Shown here: in pieces, positions 17,018 to 25,141 of the stretch
Layout of the letters: the number at the start of each line of letters is the position of its first letter
Position numbering within the stretch: the first letter of the stretch is position 1
Program-made: the position numbers and the translations under genes
Assembly (NCBI GenBank): GCA_045635565.1
Contig: JAZTVX010000055.1
Coordinates: 1 to 46,952 of the forward strand
Source: RGIG4140 sp045635565
GTDB lineage: Bacteria; Pseudomonadota; Alphaproteobacteria; CAAHEQ01; UBA3637
DNA length: 46,952 nucleotides
Direction: 5' to 3'
The notes under the pieces: model-generated
What the model saw: the letters and a program-made list of their open reading frames with translations, nothing else
Databases searched by the model: none
What the model was told of the DNA's origin: nothing

Positions 17018-17281
17018 ATATACACAAAAGATTGGGTAACACCCGTTTATGAACAAGCTGACCATATTCTTTTTATTCATACAAATTTATGGCTTCGGGA
17101 TTATCGTATTTTAAAACGATTTTTGAAACGGCTGTTCGGTATTGAAAAGAACGAGCCGAACGGTTCAATAAGAGCCTTGATTGCTTTATTACGCTATAAT
17201 CATCGGATTGAAAAAGATTATCGGCAAAAAGTAGATACTAAAATCAAACAATGTGGTAAAACTTATATGGTTATACGATAA
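17018..17281 (+). pseudogene. remnant of a P-loop kinase-like (FlaR / 'topology modulation') protein
   Basis: An 87-codon open stretch ends at TAA 17279-17281 and reads like a real protein ('DWVTPVYEQADHILFIHTNL', then 'RILKRFLKRLFGIEKNE'). This matches from memory the C-terminal half of small AAA/adenylate-kinase-like P-loop proteins of the FlaR type. There is no ATG, GTG or TTG at its beginning. The frame is closed upstream at 16967, and the N-terminal half with the P-loop is missing. An AGGAGG (17011-17016) directly precedes an ATA codon. I read it as a decayed gene fragment left of the inversion region. Confidence 0.5.
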
Positions 17282-17441
17282 TTTTGTTTATACAAATACC
17301 CGTATCGGGTATATCGTACTTGATAAAATGAAAAATTCATTTTTATGAGCTGAAATGACGTTATTTTTGTATGAAAAAACGCCCTTTTAAAACACCAGAA
17401 CTTGTTTAAAAATAAGTATTAAAAATCAATATATTCTCTTA
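17282..17441. other. intergenic, no gene seen
   Basis: No credible coding sequence. It contains a short hairpin, ATACCCG / CGGGTAT (17296-17312), without a T run. From about 17398 it is the imperfect outer continuation of the inverted repeat of element A. Confidence 0.6.
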
Positions 17442-17616
17442 AAAAAACGTGTCAAAAAAAGGTACGTTTTTTTGACGCTTTTTTTTGATAGACGGATAGG
17501 GCTTTTAGTGAAGTAAAAAAGATATAAAAATCAGAGAATTGTATTTTTTGGTTGACAAGAGGTATTTTGCATAATAGTATGGGAAAAATAACGTACCTTT
17601 TTTTGACACGTTTTTT
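17442..17616. repeat. invertible promoter element A (27-bp inverted repeats)
   Basis: Perfect 27-bp inverted repeats at 17442-17468 and 17590-17616 (core GTGTCAAAAAAAGGTACGT) enclose about 121 bp carrying one promoter that now points right. Similarity of the flanks continues imperfectly outward to about 17398 and 17660. The element is homologous to element B in opposite orientation and, more distantly, to the 45-kb element. This is the layout of an invertible promoter (phase switch). The transcript toward the pilin-like gene would meet a terminator at 17662-17685. Confidence 0.75.
17552..17580 (+). promoter_or_regulatory. promoter inside element A, pointing right
   Basis: TTGACA (17552-17557), 17 nt, TAGTAT (17575-17580). 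The predicted start is near 17587, just before the right repeat arm, the same geometry as in the other two elements. Confidence 0.75.
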
Positions 17617-17661
17617 ATTGAGAACATATTGATTTTTAAATGTTATTTTTAAACAGGTTTC

Positions 17662-17685
17662 ACCCTTTTGCAAAGGGTATTTTTT
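17662..17685 (+). terminator. terminator downstream of element A
   Basis: ACCCTTT (17662-17668), TGC loop, AAAGGGT (17672-17678), then A and six T. It would stop the rightward transcript of element A after about 100 nt, insulating the pilin-like gene from that promoter. It lacks a T run on the other strand, so it is directional. Confidence 0.65.
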
Positions 17686-17946
17686 GTGAAAAAATGAGAG
17701 TTCAAGGACGTAAAAAACGAATCATTTCTTTGTGTTATTAGAAATAGCAAAATAAAGTGTTTTTATCTCATCAAATTTTGCACTCATGTATTATTACAAG
17801 AAACAAGGCGACAAGACAATATTTTGATACGAAATAAAACATCATTTTTTTATTATAAAAACACACAAAAAATTATAAAAAAAAGCCTGTCACCGAACGC
17901 TAAAACCCATTCAAAAATAAGTCTTAAAAATCAATATGTTCTCAAC
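17686..17946. other. spacer between elements A and B, no gene seen
   Basis: This AT-rich stretch has no coding signal; the short open frames have no ribosome binding site and low-complexity products. The last 20-30 bp (from about 17925) resemble the flank of element A in opposite orientation. The promoters of elements A and B converge into this spacer. Confidence 0.55.
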
Positions 17947-18121
17947 GAAAAACGTGTCAAAAAAAGGTACGTTATTTTTCCCATACTATTATGCGAAATA
18001 CCTCTTGTCAACTAAAAAATGTAATCATCTGATTTTTATATCTTTTTTACTTCACTAAAAGCCCTGTTCGTCTGTCAAAAAAAAGCGTCAAAAAAACGTA
18101 CCTTTTTTTGACACGTTTTTC
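17947..18121. repeat. invertible promoter element B, proximal to the pilin-like gene
   Basis: Perfect 27-bp inverted repeats at 17947-17973 and 18095-18121 share the GTGTCAAAAAAAGGTACGT core with element A. The interior is largely the reverse complement of element A's interior. Its promoter (17983-18011) currently points left, away from the pilin-like gene. Inverting the segment would place it facing that gene with a start near 18090 and a leader of about 75 nt. Two identical site pairs in mixed orientation also allow larger inversions or deletion between A and B. Confidence 0.78.
17983..18011 (-). promoter_or_regulatory. promoter inside element B, pointing left (OFF for the pilin-like gene)
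   Basis: On the minus strand TTGACA (18011-18006), 17 nt, TAGTAT (17988-17983). It is nearly identical in spacing and bases to the element A promoter. Confidence 0.75.
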
Positions 18122-18166
18122 ATTGAGAAGGTTTTGTTTTTTTGAGATTATTTTAACGGAGGTTTT

Positions 18167-20959
18167 ATGAATTTTAAATTGCCTTTTTTAAAACAATTTG
18201 ATGCCAAAACATCAGCAGAGCAAGGACGTAGCATGGTTGAAATCTTGGGTGTTTTGGCTGTGATGGGGGTCTTATCAGCCGGTGGGATTTATGGCTATTC
18301 TTTTGCTATGGATAAATATCGGGCAAACGATATTGTGTATGAAGTCAATCTGCGTGCCAATGATATCTGGCATAAATATCAGGAAATGCCCTTACCCGAA
18401 CCGAGCGAAGACGGAACGGATTTCGATGAATTTCCGGATATAACGGGAACGGGTTATCCGATTTATATGACATCACACCCCGATGTTGCTTTTAAAACAT
18501 ATGTTGAAGGTGTTTCTTCCCGTGTGTGTAAAAATGTTGTGAACATGAACTTAAACGGTGTTATTCAAGGCATTCAATTTGTGCAAGTTGCCCAAGGGGA
18601 CGGGGATTTCGTTAAATATACAGGCAGTGTGTCGATTTGTGGGGAAGAAGAAACAGATAATTTGCTTGTCTTTACATCATTTTTAGATTCGGAAACAACT
18701 GATAACAATCAATATTGCGTCGAAGACATAGATTGCCCTCAAGAATGCGGAGAGGCAATTTGCGATGAAAACACTATGACCTGTCAAAATTCATGCACCG
18801 GAACAAATAAACCGATTTGTCTGGTTGAAAGTAATACCTGTGTGGAATGCATCACCAATAATGATTGTAAGTCCAAAGGAAAAGGTTATATTTGCGATGA
18901 ATCATCCTACACTTGTTCAGCACTGCAAAAAACCTGTCCTGCCGGCACATTCCGTACCAAGAACGGAGCCTGTTTGGCTTGTAACAACGGACATAACTTT
19001 GTTGTTCTAAAAGATGAAATTTTTCCTGATACATCTGATGAAGTAGATGGTTATACAATGTGTCAGAACTGTGGTTCCGATGATGCCGGCGATAAAAAAT
19101 ACAATCGTTCATATGGCGAATTAGAAGAAGGAAAAGCCTTCTGTGATTACATGTGTCGAACCGGCTACACATACCAATCCACAAACGGCTGTGTTTCGTG
19201 TACCGATGAACAGTTACATTATATTCCTAATGAAGAACAAGCAAAATCACAATGTTTAGCCTGCTCAAATAATCACGCCTGGTATAAAACCAATAATGAT
19301 TTTTGGTGTCAGCCGACTCAATTGGTATGTAAAGACGATGAATTTATGAAATTCGGATGGCCTAACAAATGTATTCCTTGTTCTGATTACAGAAATGAAG
19401 GCCTACAAATTAATTCCAACTCGGCTTCCTCCACTCACAATAACTTTGTACAATTCTTACAGGAAAAATGCAATAGTTGTCCGGATAGTTCTCCTCGATA
19501 TGCGACACAGATTACCTGCTATCCTGTCTGCGAACAACCCGAAAATGAAGAAGAATCAATTGCAATATGCAAAGCCAATCCGTTAAGTGAAAATTGTAAA
19601 CGAAAATGGCAAAACTGGCGTGGAAACTGTTTTAATTGCGACGAAATAACAACAAATAATCAAATCAGCGGTGGTGATATAGCAAAACTGTCTGAATTAT
19701 GTCAAGCATGCGGTCGTACAGTTGAAGGACAGTATTGTGTCTTAAAAACACAAAATTGTGAGGCCGGACAATTCTTGGGAAGTGATGGTTTTTGCTATGA
19801 TTGTGATGAATCCGATTCAATAGATATAACATCGTTAGAAGATTCCGGTTGCGTCACAAATTGTAAAAAAACATCTTCCGATGCAACGGATTACAGCAAA
19901 GACGGAACAATTGAAACCCGATGGGGTTACACGCAAGATAACGGTAAATTACTTTGTGTTCCTGTTTGTCCTGAAAACCATTCATTCGCTTTTTCTGATA
20001 GAAAATGTCAACCTTGTGGCGATTCAACAACTACCTTCGTATGGGAAACAGAAACTGGACTTATTGATAAATGTGAAGAAGATTGCCCTAATCGTGAAAT
20101 TTACAGAACATGGCGTACATTTTGTTCACCCAAAATTTGTCCAAACACACAAACACAAAAATATTACAAAAATCGAAAAGGCGAGTGTGTTTTATGTAGT
20201 CGAAATAACAACGATGATGATAACCAGGACGGGACAGATGGTTTGACAAAAGGTATTGAACTTTGCCATACATGTGGTAATCGCATGATGGTTCAAGATG
20301 ATTCGACTTACTGTCGCAAAGTTGATATAAGCGATAATAAAATACCTATCAGCGGTATTTGTAACAATATTGGAAATGAATATTATAATGATGCCAATCT
20401 CAATTCAGATTTAAAAACAAAAGCAGATTATTTTGTCAGTGGAGCATATCTGACTCAAAGTTCCAAACGATATTTTCGAAGTACAGACGGTTATTGTCGG
20501 GATTGTGAAACCATAACCAGTTACAAAACAACACAATCACAATGTAGAAGTTGTGCAAACAGACGGTGGTCATCTTCGTCAGGAATGTGTGTTAAAGGAT
20601 TATGTGATAACGGATTTTTCTTATCCGAAGGATCATGTATATTATGTAGTAACATCAACAAACCAATTGATCCTAATTATGAAAATTTGTGTTCAGATTG
20701 TGACAATCGACGTCCAATGGAAATCGGAACACCAGAAACAACATGGAGTGGTTTATGTGTCGAAGAATGTGCTGGTATGCAATGGCAAGATATTCACGGT
20801 AATTGTTTGTCTTGTTCCGAAGGAGGCGAACGTCAAATCGGAACAGATGCCGAATCCCGTCGTTTATGTAATGAATGTGATAATTTACGCAAAATACAAC
20901 CCATTTATAATGGCAATGATGAAACACAAATTATTGGTTATAAATGTGTATTTAAATAA
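18167..20959 (+). CDS. type IV pilin-like protein fused to a long Cys-rich repeat region
   Basis: This 930-residue exported protein starts with a class III prepilin signal: basic leader, processing site after G20, then R21-S-M-V-E25 with the invariant Glu at +5 and a hydrophobic helix to about 47 (GRSMVEILGVLAVMGVLS). A pilin-like head (about 50-175) is followed by some 700 residues of irregular CxxC-type repeats of about 40-60 residues, resembling growth-factor-receptor/EGF-like cysteine repeats. I infer a surface or fimbrial-tip protein, processed by a prepilin peptidase and rich in disulfides. GGAGG precedes the ATG. No fixed promoter is visible; expression appears to depend on invertible elements A and B. 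A terminator follows. Confidence 0.85.
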   Translation: MNFKLPFLKQFDAKTSAEQGRSMVEILGVLAVMGVLSAGGIYGYSFAMDKYRANDIVYEVNLRANDIWHKYQEMPLPEPSEDGTDFDEFPDITGTGYPIYMTSHPDVAFKTYVEGVSSRVCKNVVNMNLNGVIQGIQFVQVAQGDGDFVKYTGSVSICGEEETDNLLVFTSFLDSETTDNNQYCVEDIDCPQECGEAICDENTMTCQNSCTGTNKPICLVESNTCVECITNNDCKSKGKGYICDESSYTCSALQKTCPAGTFRTKNGACLACNNGHNFVVLKDEIFPDTSDEVDGYTMCQNCGSDDAGDKKYNRSYGELEEGKAFCDYMCRTGYTYQSTNGCVSCTDEQLHYIPNEEQAKSQCLACSNNHAWYKTNNDFWCQPTQLVCKDDEFMKFGWPNKCIPCSDYRNEGLQINSNSASSTHNNFVQFLQEKCNSCPDSSPRYATQITCYPVCEQPENEEESIAICKANPLSENCKRKWQNWRGNCFNCDEITTNNQISGGDIAKLSELCQACGRTVEGQYCVLKTQNCEAGQFLGSDGFCYDCDESDSIDITSLEDSGCVTNCKKTSSDATDYSKDGTIETRWGYTQDNGKLLCVPVCPENHSFAFSDRKCQPCGDSTTTFVWETETGLIDKCEEDCPNREIYRTWRTFCSPKICPNTQTQKYYKNRKGECVLCSRNNNDDDNQDGTDGLTKGIELCHTCGNRMMVQDDSTYCRKVDISDNKIPISGICNNIGNEYYNDANLNSDLKTKADYFVSGAYLTQSSKRYFRSTDGYCRDCETITSYKTTQSQCRSCANRRWSSSSGMCVKGLCDNGFFLSEGSCILCSNINKPIDPNYENLCSDCDNRRPMEIGTPETTWSGLCVEECAGMQWQDIHGNCLSCSEGGERQIGTDAESRRLCNECDNLRKIQPIYNGNDETQIIGYKCVFK

Positions 20960-20994
20960 TTGAACAAATCAGATTATTCCGAACTCTTATTCAT

Positions 20995-21031
20995 AAAAAA
21001 ACACCTTTTCATCTCTGAAAAGGTGTTTTTT
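20995..21031. terminator. bidirectional terminator between pilin-like gene and rpoH
   Basis: CACCTTTTC (21002-21010), loop ATCTCT, GAAAAGGTG (21017-21025), then six T; seven A precede it. It serves both converging genes. Confidence 0.9.
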
Positions 21032-21043
21032 ACCCTCAAACTA

Positions 21044-21919
21044 TTAAATCATCATTTGAGATGCCTGTGCACGAACAGACAAAGCAATTTTTTCAAAGGC
21101 TTTCGTTTCAATCTGACGAACCCGTTCACGACTGATGTTAAATTGTTCTCCCAATTCCTCCAACGTTTTTGGATTTTCAGATAAAAACCGATTTTGAACG
21201 ATAATTTGTTCCCGTTCTGACAAATGCTTAACAGCATTTATCAACATTTTTTTCTTAACGGCTAAATCTTCGGAATTACCCAGTTTTTCTTCCACCGATT
21301 CCGTCTTGTCAACTAACATTTCCTGATGATCTGTGGTCGAATCATAAGATAATGTCGTATTTAAAGATGAATCTCCACTCAATCGTTGTTCCATTTCCAA
21401 AACATCCTTTTTAGAAACACCTAACATTTGAGCAATCTGGTCTGCCGTTTCTTCATTTAGACCGGTTTCGTCATATAATCCCAACCGTGATTTAATCTTG
21501 TGAAGATTATAAAACAGCCTTTTCTGGGTAGCAACGGTACCTATCTTGACAAGCGACCATGATTTTAAAATAAATTCGGATATTGAAGCCTTTATCCACC
21601 AAATAGCATATGTTGCCAACCGAAATCCTTTGTTCGGATCAAATTTTTTAATCGCCTGCATCAAACCAATATTGGCTTCTGAAATCAAATCAGCCAATGA
21701 TAACCCATAATGGCGAAACGATAAAGCCACCTTAGCAGCCAATCTCAGATGTGACGTTGTTAATTTGTGAGCCGCTTCAATATCATTATACTCCCGATAT
21801 CGTTTAGCCAGCATAAATTCTTGTTCAGCATCCAACATCGGAAACTTATTTACTTCCGACAAGTACAACGACAACGAATTATGTGTATATAAAAGTGATA
21901 ATACATTCGATGATTGCAT
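21044..21919 (-). CDS. rpoH: RNA polymerase sigma-32 factor (heat shock)
   Basis: This 291-residue sigma-70-family protein has region 1.2 'NSLSLYLSEVNKFPMLDAEQ', region 2 with 'DLISEANIGLMQAIKKFDP' and 'RLATYAIWWIKASISEFIL', and region 4 helix-turn-helix ending 'ISRERVRQIETKAFEKI'. The segment 'WSLVKIGTVATQKRLFYNL' matches the RpoH box region that distinguishes sigma-32 from RpoD. It should direct heat-shock gene transcription. The AAAGGAT ribosome binding site is 5 nt before the ATG. The 5' leader is about 75 nt; I do not see an obvious thermosensor fold. Confidence 0.92.
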   Translation of the reverse strand: MQSSNVLSLLYTHNSLSLYLSEVNKFPMLDAEQEFMLAKRYREYNDIEAAHKLTTSHLRLAAKVALSFRHYGLSLADLISEANIGLMQAIKKFDPNKGFRLATYAIWWIKASISEFILKSWSLVKIGTVATQKRLFYNLHKIKSRLGLYDETGLNEETADQIAQMLGVSKKDVLEMEQRLSGDSSLNTTLSYDSTTDHQEMLVDKTESVEEKLGNSEDLAVKKKMLINAVKHLSEREQIIVQNRFLSENPKTLEELGEQFNISRERVRQIETKAFEKIALSVRAQASQMMI

Positions 21920-21997
21920 TTTATATCCTTTCTCAAAGCAATATAAATTCGGATATTTCTATTCTAGACAATACCCATCTTTCACAAGACGGAGGAC

Positions 21998-22027
21998 AGT
22001 GTACCAAAAGTTATACACCTTTGTCAA
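21998..22027 (-). promoter_or_regulatory. promoter of rpoH
   Basis: On the minus strand TTGACA (22027-22022), 18 nt, TACACT (22003-21998), about 79 nt upstream of the start codon. Confidence 0.6.
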
Positions 22028-22107
22028 GCATCATCATACCTAAAAGCATATGTTTTTTACGTGTTTTAGCATACCATAATATAAAAAAATCATTTTTTTT
22101 CAAAAAT

Positions 22108-22200
22108 CTAGTTCGTCAATGGAGAATTTTGCAATAAATAATACAAAATTGCCCCCACAATGGCGGCTCCAACCAAAAAATGTTGAAAAGGTGTCATCAT
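22108..22200 (-). CDS. 30-residue single-helix membrane peptide
   Basis: A short frame, beginning MMTPFQHFLVGAAIVGAILY and ending in LLQNSPLTN, is almost entirely one membrane helix with a polar tail. AAGGA lies 10 nt upstream of the ATG, and the frame ends at TAG 22108-22110. Codon use resembles real genes here. It lies between rpoH and map with no partner, so function is unknown. Very short length keeps confidence moderate. Confidence 0.45.
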   Translation of the reverse strand: MMTPFQHFLVGAAIVGAILYYLLQNSPLTN

Positions 22201-22365
22201 GGCTCATTATTCCTTATACAGTTATCAAATCTCTAAACAAAGACAGTATAATTGTAAAAATTGAAAAAAGCCATACTTTTATGTGATAACATTAAGATTT
22301 TTTACTTGAAGTTCATTGTAAAAAAAGTTACCATAAGATAATTTAATGAGGAAAGGAAACCTTTT

Positions 22366-23154
22366 ATGGGAAAAGATATCACAAAATACAAACTTGAAGA
22401 ATTTGACGGATTAAGAAAAGCCGGTCGATTAGCCGCCGAAACATTGGATTACATTACTCCTTTTGTTAAAGTGGGTGTAACAACCGGTGCATTAGACGAT
22501 TTACTAGAAGCCTTTATGCGTCAACACGGTGGTATTCCGGCAACAATCGGTTATCACGGATATGAAAAAGCCAGTTGCATTTCACCAAATCACGTTGTCT
22601 GTCATGGGATTCCGTCACATACCAAAGTATTGCAAGACGGGGATATCATCAATATCGATATTACCGTTATCGTTGACGGGTGGTATGGTGATACATCTCG
22701 CATGTATTATGTCGGAAAGCCCAGTATCAAAGCCCGACGTTTGGTTGAAACAACGTATGCAACCATGATGGCCGGAATTGAACAATGCTTACCGAATAAA
22801 ACAACGGGCGATATCGGTCATGCCATGCAATCTTTAGCATCGGAATTTAATTATTCAACCGTCCTTGATTTTTGCGGACACGGAATCGGGCGTGTTTTTC
22901 ATGGTGGTCCGAATATTTTGAATTACGGCACGCCTGGTGTCGGAACAAAATTGGAACCGGGAATGGTCTTTACCGTTGAACCAATGGTCAATATCGGTTC
23001 TCACCAAACACTAACGCTAGGTGACGGTTGGACAACCATTACAAAAGACCGTTCTTTATCAGCACAATTTGAACATACACTAGGCATTACTGAAACCGGT
23101 TACGAAATTTTCACTTTGTCCCCGAAAGGATGGACTTATCCACCGTATAGATAA
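22366..23154 (+). CDS. map: methionine aminopeptidase, type I
   Basis: This 262-residue enzyme removes N-terminal Met from nascent proteins. The five metal ligands of the pita-bread fold are in place: D98, D109, H172, E205 and E236, with H80 as the substrate-binding His. No N-terminal zinc-finger extension, so type Ia. The start follows a purine-rich GAGGAAAGGAA tract. radC follows 12 nt after the stop, suggesting one transcript. Confidence 0.97.
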   Translation: MGKDITKYKLEEFDGLRKAGRLAAETLDYITPFVKVGVTTGALDDLLEAFMRQHGGIPATIGYHGYEKASCISPNHVVCHGIPSHTKVLQDGDIINIDITVIVDGWYGDTSRMYYVGKPSIKARRLVETTYATMMAGIEQCLPNKTTGDIGHAMQSLASEFNYSTVLDFCGHGIGRVFHGGPNILNYGTPGVGTKLEPGMVFTVEPMVNIGSHQTLTLGDGWTTITKDRSLSAQFEHTLGITETGYEIFTLSPKGWTYPPYR

Positions 23155-23166
23155 TATGGATAGAGT

Positions 23167-23883
23167 ATGAACCAAGACAACACAACGCAATCTTTACCAT
23201 CACAGGAACAACCGGATTATTTAGGTCATCGAGCCAGAATGAGGGAAAAACTGCTCGAAAAAGGTGCCGAATCATTATCTGATGCCGAATTGCTGGAACT
23301 GATTTTAATGACAGCCATTCCTCGTAAAGATGTTAAACCGTTGGCAAAGAAACTATTACGCCATTTTGTTACGTTTCAAAACATAATTCACGCCGATATT
23401 TACGAATTACGACAAATTAAAGGTATTGGTGATTCAGTCATCAGTTTATTGAAAATTATTGAAGGGTCTTGCCATGCCTTATTACGTCCCGAAACAAAAA
23501 AAGGCACGATTTTGAAAGAATGGCGACAAATTATTGATTATTGTCGCTTTCACTTATCACATGAAAAAACAGAACATTTATATTTGGTTTATTTAGACAT
23601 AAAAATGAAAATCATTACCATAGATGATTTTCAAAAAGGTTCACAAACCAGAATTACCATTGTTCCGACAGAAATTTTAAGACGCGCACTCAATTTAGGA
23701 GCACACTCCTTGATTATGGTTCATAATCACCCGTCAGGTGTGGCTCGCCCTTCTCCCGAAGATTTACAACGAACGGCTGAACTCAATGAATTTTTAATGC
23801 ATGCCGGCATTTCTATCTATGATCATTTAATTATTGCTAACCATTCCGTTTATTCACTCAATCGTCACAGTTTAATTGTTTGA
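23167..23883 (+). CDS. radC: RadC-family JAB/MPN-domain protein
   Basis: This 238-residue protein has an N-terminal helix-hairpin-helix-like region ('LRQIKGIGDSVISLL', 81-95) and a C-terminal JAMM domain with H186-x-H188-P-S-G and D199 ('HNHPSGVARPSPED'). RadC was long called a DNA repair protein, but its biochemical role is unsettled; the metal site predicts isopeptidase- or nuclease-like chemistry. It is downstream of map with weak spacing for its own ribosome binding site, so probably coupled. Confidence 0.92.
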   Translation: MNQDNTTQSLPSQEQPDYLGHRARMREKLLEKGAESLSDAELLELILMTAIPRKDVKPLAKKLLRHFVTFQNIIHADIYELRQIKGIGDSVISLLKIIEGSCHALLRPETKKGTILKEWRQIIDYCRFHLSHEKTEHLYLVYLDIKMKIITIDDFQKGSQTRITIVPTEILRRALNLGAHSLIMVHNHPSGVARPSPEDLQRTAELNEFLMHAGISIYDHLIIANHSVYSLNRHSLIV

Positions 23884-23910
23884 TAAATTAACATTCTATA
23901 TAAAAAAAAC

Positions 23911-23939
23911 TTGTCAATTTTATTTTTTTTATATATTCT
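23911..23939 (+). promoter_or_regulatory. promoter of the RND efflux operon
   Basis: TTGTCA (23911-23916), 17 nt, TATTCT (23934-23939), 27 nt upstream of the adaptor gene. GGGAGA is the ribosome binding site. No regulator gene of the TetR or MarR type is adjacent. Confidence 0.65.
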
Positions 23940-23966
23940 CTTAAAATCAAAAAAGGGAGAATTATC

Positions 23967-25127
23967 ATGCAACATCAAAACGATTTTCGAACCTGTGTTT
24001 TAAATATTGTCAAATTGTGCGTTTTAATCGCTTGGTCCGGTTTATGTATCTACGCCGGATATCGTTTTTTCTTACCCAAACAAGTATCATCTCAAACCAA
24101 TCAAATGCAGATGAGCATTCCATTGGTTATTACAGGTAAACCTGTTCAAAAAGATATTCGTCCGTTTAAAACATTCATTGGTTTTGTTGAACCGATTAAC
24201 GAAGTTAATTTAAAGCCACAAGTATCCGGACGAATCGATTCTATTTTGTTTGAAAACGGTTCTTTGGTTGAAGAAGGCAGTCCGTTATTTGTTATTGACA
24301 AACGCAGATACGAAGCCAACGTTCAATCGGCTCAGGCTACTCTCAACAAAGCAACAGCAAATGTTATTCAAATCGAAAATGACTACAATCGGCAAAAAAA
24401 ATTATATAAAGATAAGTTTTTACCCAAAGCCGAACTGGAAATTGTTGAAAGCAAATTAGCCCAAGCAAAGGCGGATGTATTGCAGGCTCAAGCCAATTTG
24501 AAATTGGCTCAATTAGATTTGGAATATGCAACCGTAACAGCCCCTATCAGGGGATATATCAGTAAAGCCCTCGTCACAAAAGGGAATTACGTTGACACAA
24601 ACAGTGCAACACTTGCCCGTATTGTGCAAACAAATCCCGTACGAATTGCTTTTTCCGTGACAGATAAAGAACGGTTACAGAATTTAGATGCCGTTAACAG
24701 CACAACACACCCCTTATCCGTCAATATAATTTTGGCAAACGGGCAAGAAATTCGCATAAAACCGAAAAAATTGTTTACTGATAGCGAAACAAGTACGGAT
24801 ACAGCAACGATGACTGTTTATATGGAATATGACAATCCAAACCATTTGCTTTTACCGGGAAACGTTATCACATTACAAATTTCCGATACGAATCAAAAAG
24901 AGGCTCTTTTGATTCCTCAAACGGCTATTCTGCAAGATTCAAACGGGAAGTATGTTATGAAAATAAATGACGCAAGCATTGTTCAACAGCAGTATATTGA
25001 AACAACGGACATTGTCGATAATATGGCTGTTATTGAAAAAGGAATTGCACCGACAGATAGCATTATTGTTTCCGGTGGACAAAAAGTACGTTCCGGTCAA
25101 CAGGTAAAATCCATAAGTGCTCAATAA
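23967..25127 (+). CDS. RND efflux periplasmic adaptor subunit (AcrA/MexA type)
   Basis: This 386-residue membrane fusion protein has an N-terminal membrane anchor helix (about 13-33) instead of a lipobox, a biotinyl-lipoyl half motif ('EVNLKPQVSGRIDSILFENG'), a coiled-coil hairpin (about 110-185), the second lipoyl half ('ATVTAPIRGYISKALVTKGN') and beta-barrel and membrane-proximal domains. It bridges the inner-membrane pump with an outer-membrane TolC-type channel, for which no gene is adjacent. The pump gene starts 14 nt downstream. Confidence 0.93.
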   Translation: MQHQNDFRTCVLNIVKLCVLIAWSGLCIYAGYRFFLPKQVSSQTNQMQMSIPLVITGKPVQKDIRPFKTFIGFVEPINEVNLKPQVSGRIDSILFENGSLVEEGSPLFVIDKRRYEANVQSAQATLNKATANVIQIENDYNRQKKLYKDKFLPKAELEIVESKLAQAKADVLQAQANLKLAQLDLEYATVTAPIRGYISKALVTKGNYVDTNSATLARIVQTNPVRIAFSVTDKERLQNLDAVNSTTHPLSVNIILANGQEIRIKPKKLFTDSETSTDTATMTVYMEYDNPNHLLLPGNVITLQISDTNQKEALLIPQTAILQDSNGKYVMKINDASIVQQQYIETTDIVDNMAVIEKGIAPTDSIIVSGGQKVRSGQQVKSISAQ

Positions 25128-25141
25128 GAAAGGAAAAAAAT

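Noticed and set aside
17296..17312. ATACCCG/CGGGTAT hairpin as a terminator of the kinase remnant
   Set aside because: Not followed by a T run.
17452..18015. Two short open frames (17452-17673 minus, 17824-18015 plus) with similar products
   Set aside because: The similarity follows from the inverted duplication of elements A and B. They lack ribosome binding sites and cross the promoter and repeat arms.
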